64,000 nucleotides of DNA from CAVSWT01 sp963731745 (GTDB taxonomy: Bacteria; Bacteroidota; Ignavibacteria; Ignavibacteriales; Ignavibacteriaceae). This document shows, piece by piece, positions 56,369 to 63,526 of the stretch. Under the pieces are notes generated by a model. That model did not search any database, was not told where the DNA came from, and saw only the letters and a program-made list of their open reading frames with translations. The stretch's first letter is position 1, and every line of letters starts with the position of its first letter. The stretch lies in contig CAVSWT010000008.1 of NCBI GenBank assembly GCA_963731745.1, positions 190,921-254,920 on the forward strand, given 5' to 3'. Made by a program: the position numbers and the translations under genes.

Positions 56369-56397
56369 ATTTAAAGGTTAATATTTTTGTTTGTCAA
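56369..56397 (-). promoter_or_regulatory. probable promoter of pyrRBC
   Basis: On the minus strand TTGACA (56397-56392) and TTAAAT (56374-56369) are separated by 17 bases. The -35 is perfect and the -10 matches 4 of 6. The predicted start near 56362 gives an 86-base leader before pyrR that contains the hairpin. Confidence 0.55.
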
Positions 56398-56515
56398 ACT
56401 TATAATGATTGGATACAAAAGTAAAGAAATATCTTATTAATAATTTTAAGAAATTAAAATTACTTGTAAAATGATTTCAAAGGGTTTATTTTATTGTCGC
56501 TCTTTGATAAAAATT

Positions 56516-56589
56516 CGGGGTGTAGCCCCGATTTACATCGGGATAAACTCCGCCAAGTTAGCGTGTCCCGATTCAATTGGGAAGGTCTC
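56516..56589 (+). pseudogene. 5' part of a disrupted tRNA-Pro-like gene
   Basis: The first 11 bases, CGGGGTGTAGC, are identical to the 5' end of tRNA-Pro at 56878. An inserted 31-base segment that contains a CCCGAT/ATCGGG hairpin follows, then a 32-base block (56558-56589) beginning TTAGCG that recurs at 56995. The T-arm and acceptor 3' strand are missing here and appear only at 57027-57050. Confidence 0.65.
56558..56589 (+). repeat. 32-bp direct repeat, left copy
   Basis: It matches 56995-57026 at 30 of 32 positions, with two C/T changes. The repeat contains an inverted anticodon-arm-like CCCGATTCAAT[T/C]GGG and ends in GGAAGGTCTC, which supplies the ribosome site for the GIY-YIG ORF that begins at the next base. 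Confidence 0.85.
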
Positions 56590-56856
56590 GTGGAAATATA
56601 TTTCACATATATAATTGAATCTGAAAAAAGTAAAAGATGGTATTACGGGCATTCAAATGATTTAGAAAGAAGACTGATAGAACATAATTCCGGTCAAAAT
56701 AAATCAACTAAAAACAAAGGTCCTTGGAAAATAATTTTTAAGCGCCCATTTGAAACTAAATCAGAAGCAAATAAATTTGAATTAGAATTAAAAAAACTTA
56801 AAAATAAGGAATACATCAAAATTAAATATCAACAATATTTTATAAATTATTTTTAA
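56590..56856 (+). CDS. GIY-YIG nuclease-domain protein
   Basis: 88 residues from the GTG at 56590, directly after AAGG of the left repeat. The GIY-YIG core is recognisable: TYIIES as the first strand motif, WYYGHSNDLERRLIEHNSG with the conserved glycine and arginine, and a glutamate in the SEANKFELELKKLK helix. Single-domain proteins of this kind are widespread, and some are homing or mobile nucleases. No DNA-binding extension is visible. It lies between a broken tRNA-like sequence and tRNA-Pro, which suggests it moves with or targets tRNA genes. This link is inference. Confidence 0.8.
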   Translation: MEIYFTYIIESEKSKRWYYGHSNDLERRLIEHNSGQNKSTKNKGPWKIIFKRPFETKSEANKFELELKKLKNKEYIKIKYQQYFINYF

Positions 56857-56877
56857 ATTAAATATAAAACTTTTCTT

Positions 56878-56952
56878 CGGGGTGTAGCGCAGCCCGGTTA
56901 GCGCGCTTCGTTCGGGACGAAGAGGTCCCCGGTTCGAATCCGGGCACCCCGA
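56878..56952 (+). tRNA. tRNA-Pro (CGG)
   Basis: A complete 75-base cloverleaf: acceptor CGGGGTG/CACCCCG, D-stem GCGC/GCGC, anticodon stem CTTCG/CGAAG with loop TTCGGGA (anticodon CGG), variable AGGTC, and T-arm CCCGG-TTCGAAT-CCGGG. The discriminator is A and CCA is not encoded. Confidence 0.93.
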
Positions 56953-56994
56953 CTTTTCTTCACTGTCTTTATTTCTTTTTTTGTCTGCCATAAC

Positions 56995-57026
56995 TTAGCG
57001 CGTCCCGATTCAATCGGGAAGGTCTC
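56995..57026 (+). repeat. 32-bp direct repeat, right copy
   Basis: It matches 56558-56589 with two C/T differences. Together the two copies bracket a 405-base unit that holds the GIY-YIG ORF and the intact tRNA-Pro. Confidence 0.85.
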
Positions 57027-57050
57027 CGGTTCGAATCCGGGCACCCCGAC
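56995..57050 (+). pseudogene. 3' part of a disrupted tRNA-Pro-like gene
   Basis: It holds the end of a D-arm (TTAGCGCG), an anticodon-like arm TCCCG-ATTCAAT-CGGGA (loop triplet TCA), and then CGGTTCGAATCC plus CACCCCGAC, identical to the last 24 bases around the 3' end of tRNA-Pro. The 5' acceptor strand is absent here, so no functional tRNA can be formed locally. The remaining bases to 57196 show no gene. Confidence 0.7.
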
Positions 57051-57196
57051 TTCATATCACATTTCTACTTAAGCTCAACTAGATTTCATCCATATCTATT
57101 CACTTTAAATTATTTTTTTACTATTCTCTAATTACTCGTTTCCAAAATTTCTAAAAAAATCTTCTGTTTGTAATTATTAACCAATAGGATAAATAC

Positions 57197-57913
57197 ATGA
57201 AAACAGTTTTTCATCCATCAAATTCAAGAGGACATGCAAATCACGATTGGTTAGATACTTATCATACTTTTAGCTTTGCAAATTATTATGATGAGGAAAG
57301 AACTCACTTTGGAGCATTAAGAGTTTTGAACGACGACAGTGTAGAAGGCGGAAAAGGTTTTGGTACTCACCAGCATGACAATATGGAAATAATTACAATT
57401 CCTACCGAAGGAGCTTTGGAACATAAAGACAGCATGGGAAACGCAGGTGTAATTCAGAAAAATGAAGTGCAGGTTATGTCAGCTGGAACAGGAATTTTTC
57501 ATTCTGAATTTAACAAAAATCGAGATTTAAAAGTTAAATTTTTTCAAATTTGGATTATCCCTAATAAACAAAATGTTCATCCGCGTTATCAGCAAAAAAA
57601 TTTCAATCCGGAAGAATATAAAAATAAATTGCTGGAAATTGTTTCCCCGGTTTTATCTGATAAAAACTTGTGGGTATATCAAGATGCCTGGTTTCATCTG
57701 GGAAAATTAGATCCGGGATTTGAAACAGAATATAAAATTAAAAAATCGGGAAATGGTATTTATGCTTTTGTAATTGAAGGTGATGTTACAATTGAAGATC
57801 AAAAATTAGAAAAACGGGACGGTATGGGTTTGTGGGAAGTCGATAAAATTAATATTAAATCAAATTCTATTTCCGAATTATTATTAATTGAAGTTCCGAT
57901 GAAATTAGAATAG
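57197..57913 (+). CDS. pirin family protein (YhhW-like)
   Basis: 238 residues, bicupin pirin. The N-terminal cupin has HPSNSRGHANHDWLDTYHTFSFANYYD, and the metal ligands are in THQHDNMEIITI and MSAGTGIFHSEFN. Members may act as quercetin 2,3-dioxygenases or as metal-dependent redox regulators. The true substrate is unknown. It is a single gene, upstream of the reductase and in the same direction. Confidence 0.9.
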   Translation: MKTVFHPSNSRGHANHDWLDTYHTFSFANYYDEERTHFGALRVLNDDSVEGGKGFGTHQHDNMEIITIPTEGALEHKDSMGNAGVIQKNEVQVMSAGTGIFHSEFNKNRDLKVKFFQIWIIPNKQNVHPRYQQKNFNPEEYKNKLLEIVSPVLSDKNLWVYQDAWFHLGKLDPGFETEYKIKKSGNGIYAFVIEGDVTIEDQKLEKRDGMGLWEVDKINIKSNSISELLLIEVPMKLE

Positions 57914-58000
57914 CAATTAATTTTTATTTTAGAAAATTATTCAAACACAAAAAATATTTTAGCTTTTATAATTATTACAAATAAAACGGAAGGGATTGAT

Positions 58001-58654
58001 ATGAAAAATAAAAAGATTGGCATTCTTGGCTCGGGTGTAGTTGGAAAAGCACTTGCAGCCGGATTCATTAAATACGAAAATGAGGCTATGATCGGAACAA
58101 ATCATCCTTCTAAATTAGATGATTGGAAGGCTTCGGTTGGTAAATCAGTCAGCATCGGCAGCTTTTCTGATGCAGCAAAATTCGGTGAGATTATTATACT
58201 AGCTGTAAAAGGAACAGCAGCAATTGATGTACTAAATTCAGCTGGAGAGAATAATTTATCGGGCAAAACAATTATCGATGCAACAAACCCAATAGCAGAT
58301 GCACCGCCAACAAACGGTGTTATAAAATTTTTTACAAGCCTAGATAAATCGTTAATGGAAGAATTACAAGAAAATTTTCCAAAAGCTAATTTTGTAAAAG
58401 CATTTAACAGCGTCGGTAATTCCTTAATGGTAAATCCAGATTTCGATGGTATTAAACCTACAATGTTTATTTGCGGGGATGATGCTAATGCAAAAAAGGA
58501 AGTAACTGAAATAACAAATCAATTTGGTTTTGAAACTGAAGATATGGGTGCGATTGAAGCTGCAAGAGCAATTGAACCATTGTGTATTTTGTGGTGCATT
58601 CCAGGATTTATCCAAAATAAATGGATGCATGCTTTTAAACTTTTGAAGATGTAA
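58001..58654 (+). CDS. NAD(P)-binding oxidoreductase, F420-NADP reductase-like
   Basis: 217 residues. The Rossmann motif GILGSGVVGKALAAGFIKYENEAMIGT is at the N terminus and KTIIDATNPI and AFNSVG fit the F420_oxidored/NADPH-binding family. The usual large C-terminal domain is absent. AAGG precedes the ATG. Whether it uses F420 or another cofactor cannot be told. A strong terminator follows. Confidence 0.8.
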   Translation: MKNKKIGILGSGVVGKALAAGFIKYENEAMIGTNHPSKLDDWKASVGKSVSIGSFSDAAKFGEIIILAVKGTAAIDVLNSAGENNLSGKTIIDATNPIADAPPTNGVIKFFTSLDKSLMEELQENFPKANFVKAFNSVGNSLMVNPDFDGIKPTMFICGDDANAKKEVTEITNQFGFETEDMGAIEAARAIEPLCILWCIPGFIQNKWMHAFKLLKM

Positions 58655-58683
58655 CTAGTTTAAAATCTTAAACTATTTAATTT

Positions 58684-58726
58684 GACTCGCATTCATTTAA
58701 TTAATAATGAATGTGAGTCTTTTTTT
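58684..58726 (+). terminator. Rho-independent terminator after the NAD(P)-binding reductase gene
   Basis: A 13-base stem (58684-58696 with 58707-58719; one G-U pair), a 10-base loop, and seven T. It closes the reductase transcript. Confidence 0.9.
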
Positions 58727-58839
58727 AAATCATTTCATAACAGCCTCAAGCATCAAAAACTTTATTTTGCTTATTAAAGAATTCTATTGTATTATTATCA
58801 TAGCTGAAACTTTTATCCCCAAAAAATAAAATAATCTCA

Positions 58840-59613
58840 ATGACGACTAATAAAAGTATTACTCAACGGCTAACTTGGGTTTATATAAGCGGCGCTGCTT
58901 TTTTAATTACCTTTATTCTTGCGATACTGCTGATAATATTTTCACAAAAATTATCAGCCTACGGTATTACAAGTTCATTCTTCTATATTCTTTTGATTCC
59001 ATTGGGACTTTGTGCCGCCGCATTTTTATTTGGGGCTCTTAATTCTCTCGCCGATTATACAGGCAATGTAGTTTATGGTAAACTTAAATTATCTGGTCCT
59101 GTTGTAATTTTTTGTCTGGTTATTATCGGCGGTTTTTATTTAGCAAAACCCGATTCTACATTTTTATTAACAGTGCGGATTCAAACAGAAAATGATAAGC
59201 CAATTAAGGATGGATTTATAACTGCATATATCGGTTCACAAGGCGTTAAACATAAAATTGAAGAAAATGGAGAAGTGCTTTTTGCTGACGTTCCATCGCA
59301 ATTCTTAGGCAAACAAATTAATTTCAAAATTGATGTAAACGGTTATCAAATGGCTAACAAAACCCCTATAACCATACCGGAAGATAAAATAATTAACCTT
59401 CAAATTGATAAAAGGAAATATTCAACTGTAGTTAGAGGAACAGTCATCGATTCATCGGGAAACACAATCTCAAATGTATTATTAGACTTTGACAGCGGGC
59501 TTGCTTCTGCAACCAGTGATGCTTCAGGAAGATTTGCTGTCAAGCATTCCCAGAGCTGCGGGAAGTTCTATTCTGTTGCTAGCTTCAAAGAATGGAAAGA
59601 TTGGTCACAATGA
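58840..59613 (+). CDS. membrane protein with CarboxypepD_reg-like domain, C terminus frameshifted
   Basis: 257 residues as read. Three membrane helices (about residues 13-34, 46-68 and 83-102) precede beta-rich regions, the last of which is CarboxypepD_reg-like (VRGTVIDSSGNTISNVLLDFDSG, TSDASGRFAV). The frame then ends in HSQSCGKFYSVASFKEWKDWSQ, unlike the family. In the +1 frame from about 59541 the expected sequence SIPRAAGSSILLLASKNG and VVIPEQNSLIVNFK continues to a stop at 59662, 5 bases before the next ATG. A one-base insertion near 59541-59543 is likely. Confidence 0.75.
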   Translation: MTTNKSITQRLTWVYISGAAFLITFILAILLIIFSQKLSAYGITSSFFYILLIPLGLCAAAFLFGALNSLADYTGNVVYGKLKLSGPVVIFCLVIIGGFYLAKPDSTFLLTVRIQTENDKPIKDGFITAYIGSQGVKHKIEENGEVLFADVPSQFLGKQINFKIDVNGYQMANKTPITIPEDKIINLQIDKRKYSTVVRGTVIDSSGNTISNVLLDFDSGLASATSDASGRFAVKHSQSCGKFYSVASFKEWKDWSQ

Positions 59614-59666
59614 TTATGTGGTTATACCGGAGCAGAATTCTTTAATAGTAAATTTCAAATGATTTA

Positions 59667-60656
59667 ATGAAAACTGGCATCTTAATTTTGTTTTTGTTTA
59701 TTTTCACTTTCCCCGGAATTATATCCGCACAAACCATTACCTTAAAAGGTAAAGTTTATGATGAAAATAAAAATCCAGTTAAAAATATTTCATTAAGATT
59801 TAGCACTATAGGCAGTATCACCACAACAAATTCAGGTGAATTTATGATTGAATTGCCGGATAATCTTATTTCAGTAGACGTAGAAACTGAAGATAAAAAT
59901 TGGATCATTCTTTATCCTATCGATAACAGAATTTTAGTTCCATCTGACAATAACGGTTTAATTAAAATAGTGGTGTCTAAAGAACATAAACCGCAATCGA
60001 TAAAGCCTGAAGATGCCGCAAAAAACTTTGATAAATTAGAATCGTTGTTAATTGATATTGGAGTCGCCAAAACCGAATTAAAAAATTTGTTAGAAAATTA
60101 TTCGCAAAAGGAAGCTGACTATTATAACTTACAAAAGGATAGCATACTAAATGCAATTTTGAATGATAAAAAAAGTGAAAAATTCGGAATAATATCTAGA
60201 GCTTTGTTAGACTATGTTGGCAAAATTAAAAACAGTAGAAATGATTTTAAATTGTTAACTCAAATCACAATTTACAATCATGAAATTACTGATGCCATAA
60301 AAAAATCAATTCAGGAATATAATGCCAGTTATAATGAGATAAATAATAATAAATACATATATCAAAAAAATGTCAAAGATTATTGGAATGATAAAAGTCT
60401 TGCTGATTCATTGCTGCAAACTATTAATTATATTTTAGATGAAATTCATCAACCATGTTTTCTGAAATTGAATGATTATATTCTAGATATAAATAGAATT
60501 GTAACTGGACAAATTTCTGATTCCGAGGAAAGAAGTAAATTGAAAGAATCTACTTCTAAAAGAATTGAATCTGTTTTAAAAGAAATTAATATTAAAGTCC
60601 CGGCCATGGAAAAAAAGGTAAATGATATAATCATTAAATTAAAAGACTCAGCATGA
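59667..60656 (+). CDS. secreted CarboxypepD_reg-like and coiled-coil protein
   Basis: 329 residues. A signal peptide (residues 1-21) is followed by a CarboxypepD_reg-like beta domain (ITLKGKVYDENKNPVKNISLRF, about residues 22-105). The rest is a long helical region with probable coiled coils. It starts 5 bases after the repaired stop of the upstream gene, so it belongs to the same operon. The function is unknown; a periplasmic or surface structural role is possible. Confidence 0.7.
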   Translation: MKTGILILFLFIFTFPGIISAQTITLKGKVYDENKNPVKNISLRFSTIGSITTTNSGEFMIELPDNLISVDVETEDKNWIILYPIDNRILVPSDNNGLIKIVVSKEHKPQSIKPEDAAKNFDKLESLLIDIGVAKTELKNLLENYSQKEADYYNLQKDSILNAILNDKKSEKFGIISRALLDYVGKIKNSRNDFKLLTQITIYNHEITDAIKKSIQEYNASYNEINNNKYIYQKNVKDYWNDKSLADSLLQTINYILDEIHQPCFLKLNDYILDINRIVTGQISDSEERSKLKESTSKRIESVLKEINIKVPAMEKKVNDIIIKLKDSA

Positions 60657-60677
60657 ATTAAATTTGAAGGGATAATT

Positions 60678-61070
60678 ATGAAAAAGTATAATCTAATTTT
60701 TTTCTATCTGCTCACAGTTTTATTTGTATGTTTAAATTCATGTACAACGGATAGTAATAATCCAGTAGATACCGGCGGCGTTATTCCAAACTTCGATAAT
60801 GATTGGCATGATATCAACGATTTGAATCATACATTTTCATTTTTTCAAATCGATAAAGGTGTTAACCATGGATTTTTTAACGGCAGTGAAATTTATCCCG
60901 ACTCAAATATTTCAGGTGACTTACTTGGAGTATTTACAAATAATGATCTTGAATTTGATTCTCAAAGAGGGGCGACAATTGTTAGATTTAATGGTACAAT
61001 AACAAGCGATACAACAATGAACTTAACGTACTTCGGCAGATCAATTACACTAAGAAAAGGAAATCCATAA
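60678..61070 (+). CDS. small lipoprotein
   Basis: 130 residues. The signal peptide ends in the lipobox LNSC with cysteine at 22, followed by a short Ser/Asn-rich linker. The mature part (NDWHDINDLNHTFSFFQIDKGVNHGFFNG and TIVRFNGTITSDTTMNLTYFGRSITLRK) is beta-rich and not recognised. AAGGGA precedes the ATG. It lies 21 bases after the coiled-coil gene and completes a three-gene envelope cluster. Confidence 0.75.
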   Translation: MKKYNLIFFYLLTVLFVCLNSCTTDSNNPVDTGGVIPNFDNDWHDINDLNHTFSFFQIDKGVNHGFFNGSEIYPDSNISGDLLGVFTNNDLEFDSQRGATIVRFNGTITSDTTMNLTYFGRSITLRKGNP

Positions 61071-61200
61071 AAATTATTTAATAGAATAAAATTTTTTAAA
61101 TTAAAGTTTGAAATGAAAACAATCTTAAATCTTGACACTTAACTCTTCTAATTATAGTTTGGAATAAATAGAATATTTTTAATTTTGAATAAAGGTAATC

Positions 61201-61698
61201 ATGGCACAAAATCATACATTCGATATAGTTTCCGAAATTGATTTGCAGGAAGCTGACAATGCAGTAAATCAAGCAGTTAAAGAAATTAATCAGCGTTACG
61301 ATCTTAAAGATTCTCATACAACTGTTGAATTAAATAAAAAAGATAAAATTATAAACATTAATTCAAAAGATGATTATGCACTGAAGGCTAGTGTTGATAT
61401 TCTTCAATCTAAATTTATAAAACGAAGTATTTCAATTAAGGCTTTAAAGTTGAATGAACCTGAGCCAGCAGCAAACAGCAGGGTGAGACAAAAGATTGAT
61501 TTGCAAAGCGGGATTTCCAAAGAGAATGCAAAAAAAATTACATCATTAATTAAAAATTCAAAACTAAAAGTAAATGCTCAGATTCAGGATGAACAAGTAA
61601 GAGTTCAAGGTGCTAAAATTGATGATTTACAGGAGGTAATTAAAATGGTAAAAGAAGCCGATTTGGATTTTCCTACTCAGTTTGTAAATATGAAATAA
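61201..61698 (+). CDS. yajQ: YajQ-family nucleotide-binding protein
   Basis: 165 residues, the normal length. Family signatures are FDIVSEIDLQEADNAVNQAVKEINQRYDLKDS at the N terminus, QGISKENAKKI-like segment SGISKENAKKITSLIKNSKLKVNAQIQDEQVRVQG, and the C-terminal VKEADLDFPTQFVNMK. Members bind cyclic di-GMP or RNA in some species. A TTGACA lies at 61132-61137, but no clear -10 box follows at the usual spacing. Confidence 0.93.
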   Translation: MAQNHTFDIVSEIDLQEADNAVNQAVKEINQRYDLKDSHTTVELNKKDKIININSKDDYALKASVDILQSKFIKRSISIKALKLNEPEPAANSRVRQKIDLQSGISKENAKKITSLIKNSKLKVNAQIQDEQVRVQGAKIDDLQEVIKMVKEADLDFPTQFVNMK

Positions 61699-61795
61699 AA
61701 ATTAATTAATGAAAATATTAATAGATTGGTATTTACTCTCATTAATTAATTTCTAAATTGCAGTGTAACTTAAATTTGATTTGGGAGATGATGTT

Positions 61796-62011
61796 ATGCA
61801 AACCGATGATGAATTGAATTGGGTATGTCAATATTGTGGAGTTAGAAATTTTGTTTGGGTTGATTTAACAATCCAGGGAAAACAAGATTTTGTGGAAGAT
61901 TGCAGGATATGCTGCCGCCCCAACAGAATTATTATTACTGTTGACAACAATGTTCAAAGCGTTGAAGAAGAAAGCGCCGTTGTTATAGAATCCAGGCCAA
62001 GCGACGAATAA
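61796..62011 (+). CDS. CPXCG-motif cysteine-rich zinc-ribbon-like protein
   Basis: 71 residues from the ATG at 61796, preceded by GGGAG; a TTG at 61781 also lies in frame. The CQYCG and DCRICCRP motifs, with the spacing of the CPXCG family, form a probable zinc-binding ribbon. The C terminus is acidic. Members are widespread but of unknown function; protein or nucleic-acid binding is possible. Confidence 0.8.
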   Translation: MQTDDELNWVCQYCGVRNFVWVDLTIQGKQDFVEDCRICCRPNRIIITVDNNVQSVEEESAVVIESRPSDE

Positions 62012-62014
62012 TAA

Positions 62015-62155
62015 TTAATGATCCAGTTGAGAAAGTCTCGTCAATTGTGGATCTTCTGGAACTTTCACTGCTGTTCTAAGTGAGATGATTCCAACTAGTC
62101 CGTTTATTATTAGAACTACAATAAATATAACTCCGCAGATTTCCAAAAAGCTCAC
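62015..62155 (-). CDS. 46-residue single-pass membrane protein
   Basis: A frame too short to be found by length filters. It begins with GTG at 62155, seven bases after a strong AAAGGAG ribosome site, and ends at 62015. One hydrophobic helix (GVIFIVVLIINGLVGIISL) is followed by a charged tail KVPEDPQLTRLSQLDH. It lies 59 bases downstream of ftsZ on the same strand and could be read with it. No family is known. The ribosome site and the membrane segment are the evidence. Confidence 0.6.
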   Translation of the reverse strand: MSFLEICGVIFIVVLIINGLVGIISLRTAVKVPEDPQLTRLSQLDH

Positions 62156-62214
62156 TAGAGAACTCCTTTCAAGTTGAGGTTGGTCAGTTATCAACCTGGT
62201 ATATTAAATGACGT

Positions 62215-63504
62215 TTAATCCATAATCATTCTTAAAAATGAAGAGCTGTCTTCGTCATCGTTATCGTTTTTTTCCACGTTAGCTTTTTCTTTACGATCTT
62301 TATTCCAATTATATCTTGAATCATCAAATTTGAATCCGCTTTTTGGCAGTTCATCTTCGTTCGAATCTTTTGTGTCTAATGTTGATTTAGGACTTTTAAC
62401 ACGCAATATTGTTGGAACATCAAGATCTTCAGTATCAACTTCTTTATTTTCTAAAAAACTGAATCCGCCTCTGAAAATATCTGTTTCCTTCGGCTGTGTA
62501 TTTTGCGTCTTTGCAGTTTTAGCAGAATATATTTTTTGTGCCCCATCAAAACCAGTGGCAATTACTGTATATGATACATAGTCGTTCATGTCTTCTTTTC
62601 TCACACATCCAAAAATAACATTCGCTTCCTCACCGGCAGCTTCAAAAATTACATTGTTGCCTTCATTGATTTCCTGCATAGTTAAATTGCTGGAACCGGT
62701 AACATTTAACAGAACACTTTTCGCACCTTTAATATTTATCCCCTCAAGCAGAGGACTGGAGATTGCTTTTTGTGCAGCTTCAATTGCTCTATTTTCTCCG
62801 GTTGCAATACCACAACCCATTAACGCTTCACCGCTTTGATTCATTACAGATCTTACATCTGCAAAATCAACATTGATTAATCCTTCAACTGTGATGATGT
62901 CTGCAATTCCCCTGGTGGCTTCATAAAGCACTTCATTAGGCTTATCGAAAGCTGCAAAAGCATTCATATTTTTATCCAGAATATTTAACAGTCGTTCATT
63001 TGGAATTATAATTAAACTATCTACATATTGTTTTAATTCTTGAATTCCAGCTTCAGCATTCAGCATTCTTTTCTTCCCTTCCCATCTGAATGGTTTGGTT
63101 ACAATACCAACCACTAATGAGCCGATGCTTTTTGCAATAGATGCTACAACAGGTGCGCCGCCGGTTCCAGTACCGCCTCCCATTCCGGCAGTTACAAAAA
63201 CCATATCGCTGCCTGCTAAAACCTCAGCAAGTTTTTCTCTATCTTCTTCCAAAGATTTTTTACCTACATTAGGATCAGCGCCCGCACCAAGTCCGCGGGT
63301 TATGCTCATGCCTACCTGGATTTTATGAGTAGCACTGCTGCTATTCAAAACTTGTGCATCAGTATTTACAGCAACATATTCTACACCGTTCAATCCCCTG
63401 GTAATCATACTTTCGATGGCATTGCAGCCTCCGCCACCAATCCCTACAACTTTTAGTACTGCAGACATTGGTTTTGCCCTGTCTATTGTTGCGAATCGAG
63501 ACAT
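62215..63504 (-). CDS. ftsZ: cell division protein FtsZ
   Basis: 429 residues from the ATG at 63504, seven bases after AGGAGG; the frame is open to 63540 but overlaps ftsA. FtsZ is the tubulin-like GTPase of the division ring. GIGGGGCNAI, the nucleotide motif GGGTGTGG, and IITVEGLINVDFADV with the catalytic-loop aspartates are present. A variable acidic linker and a conserved-peptide-like tail SSFLRMIMD end the protein. It follows ftsA in the usual order. Confidence 0.97.
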   Translation of the reverse strand: MSRFATIDRAKPMSAVLKVVGIGGGGCNAIESMITRGLNGVEYVAVNTDAQVLNSSSATHKIQVGMSITRGLGAGADPNVGKKSLEEDREKLAEVLAGSDMVFVTAGMGGGTGTGGAPVVASIAKSIGSLVVGIVTKPFRWEGKKRMLNAEAGIQELKQYVDSLIIIPNERLLNILDKNMNAFAAFDKPNEVLYEATRGIADIITVEGLINVDFADVRSVMNQSGEALMGCGIATGENRAIEAAQKAISSPLLEGINIKGAKSVLLNVTGSSNLTMQEINEGNNVIFEAAGEEANVIFGCVRKEDMNDYVSYTVIATGFDGAQKIYSAKTAKTQNTQPKETDIFRGGFSFLENKEVDTEDLDVPTILRVKSPKSTLDTKDSNEDELPKSGFKFDDSRYNWNKDRKEKANVEKNDNDDEDSSSFLRMIMD

Positions 63505-63526
63505 AGTTTTCCTCCTAATTAGGTTA

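Noticed and set aside
56494..56589. Upstream extension of the GIY-YIG frame from TTG 56494
   Set aside because: This part is the tRNA-like remnant and repeat, not protein; the GTG at 56590 has a ribosome site and gives the family's usual start.
56788..56991. 67-residue minus-strand frame with a CPDSNRGPLRPERSALT-like phrase
   Set aside because: It is the antisense translation of the tRNA-Pro gene, a well-known false protein.
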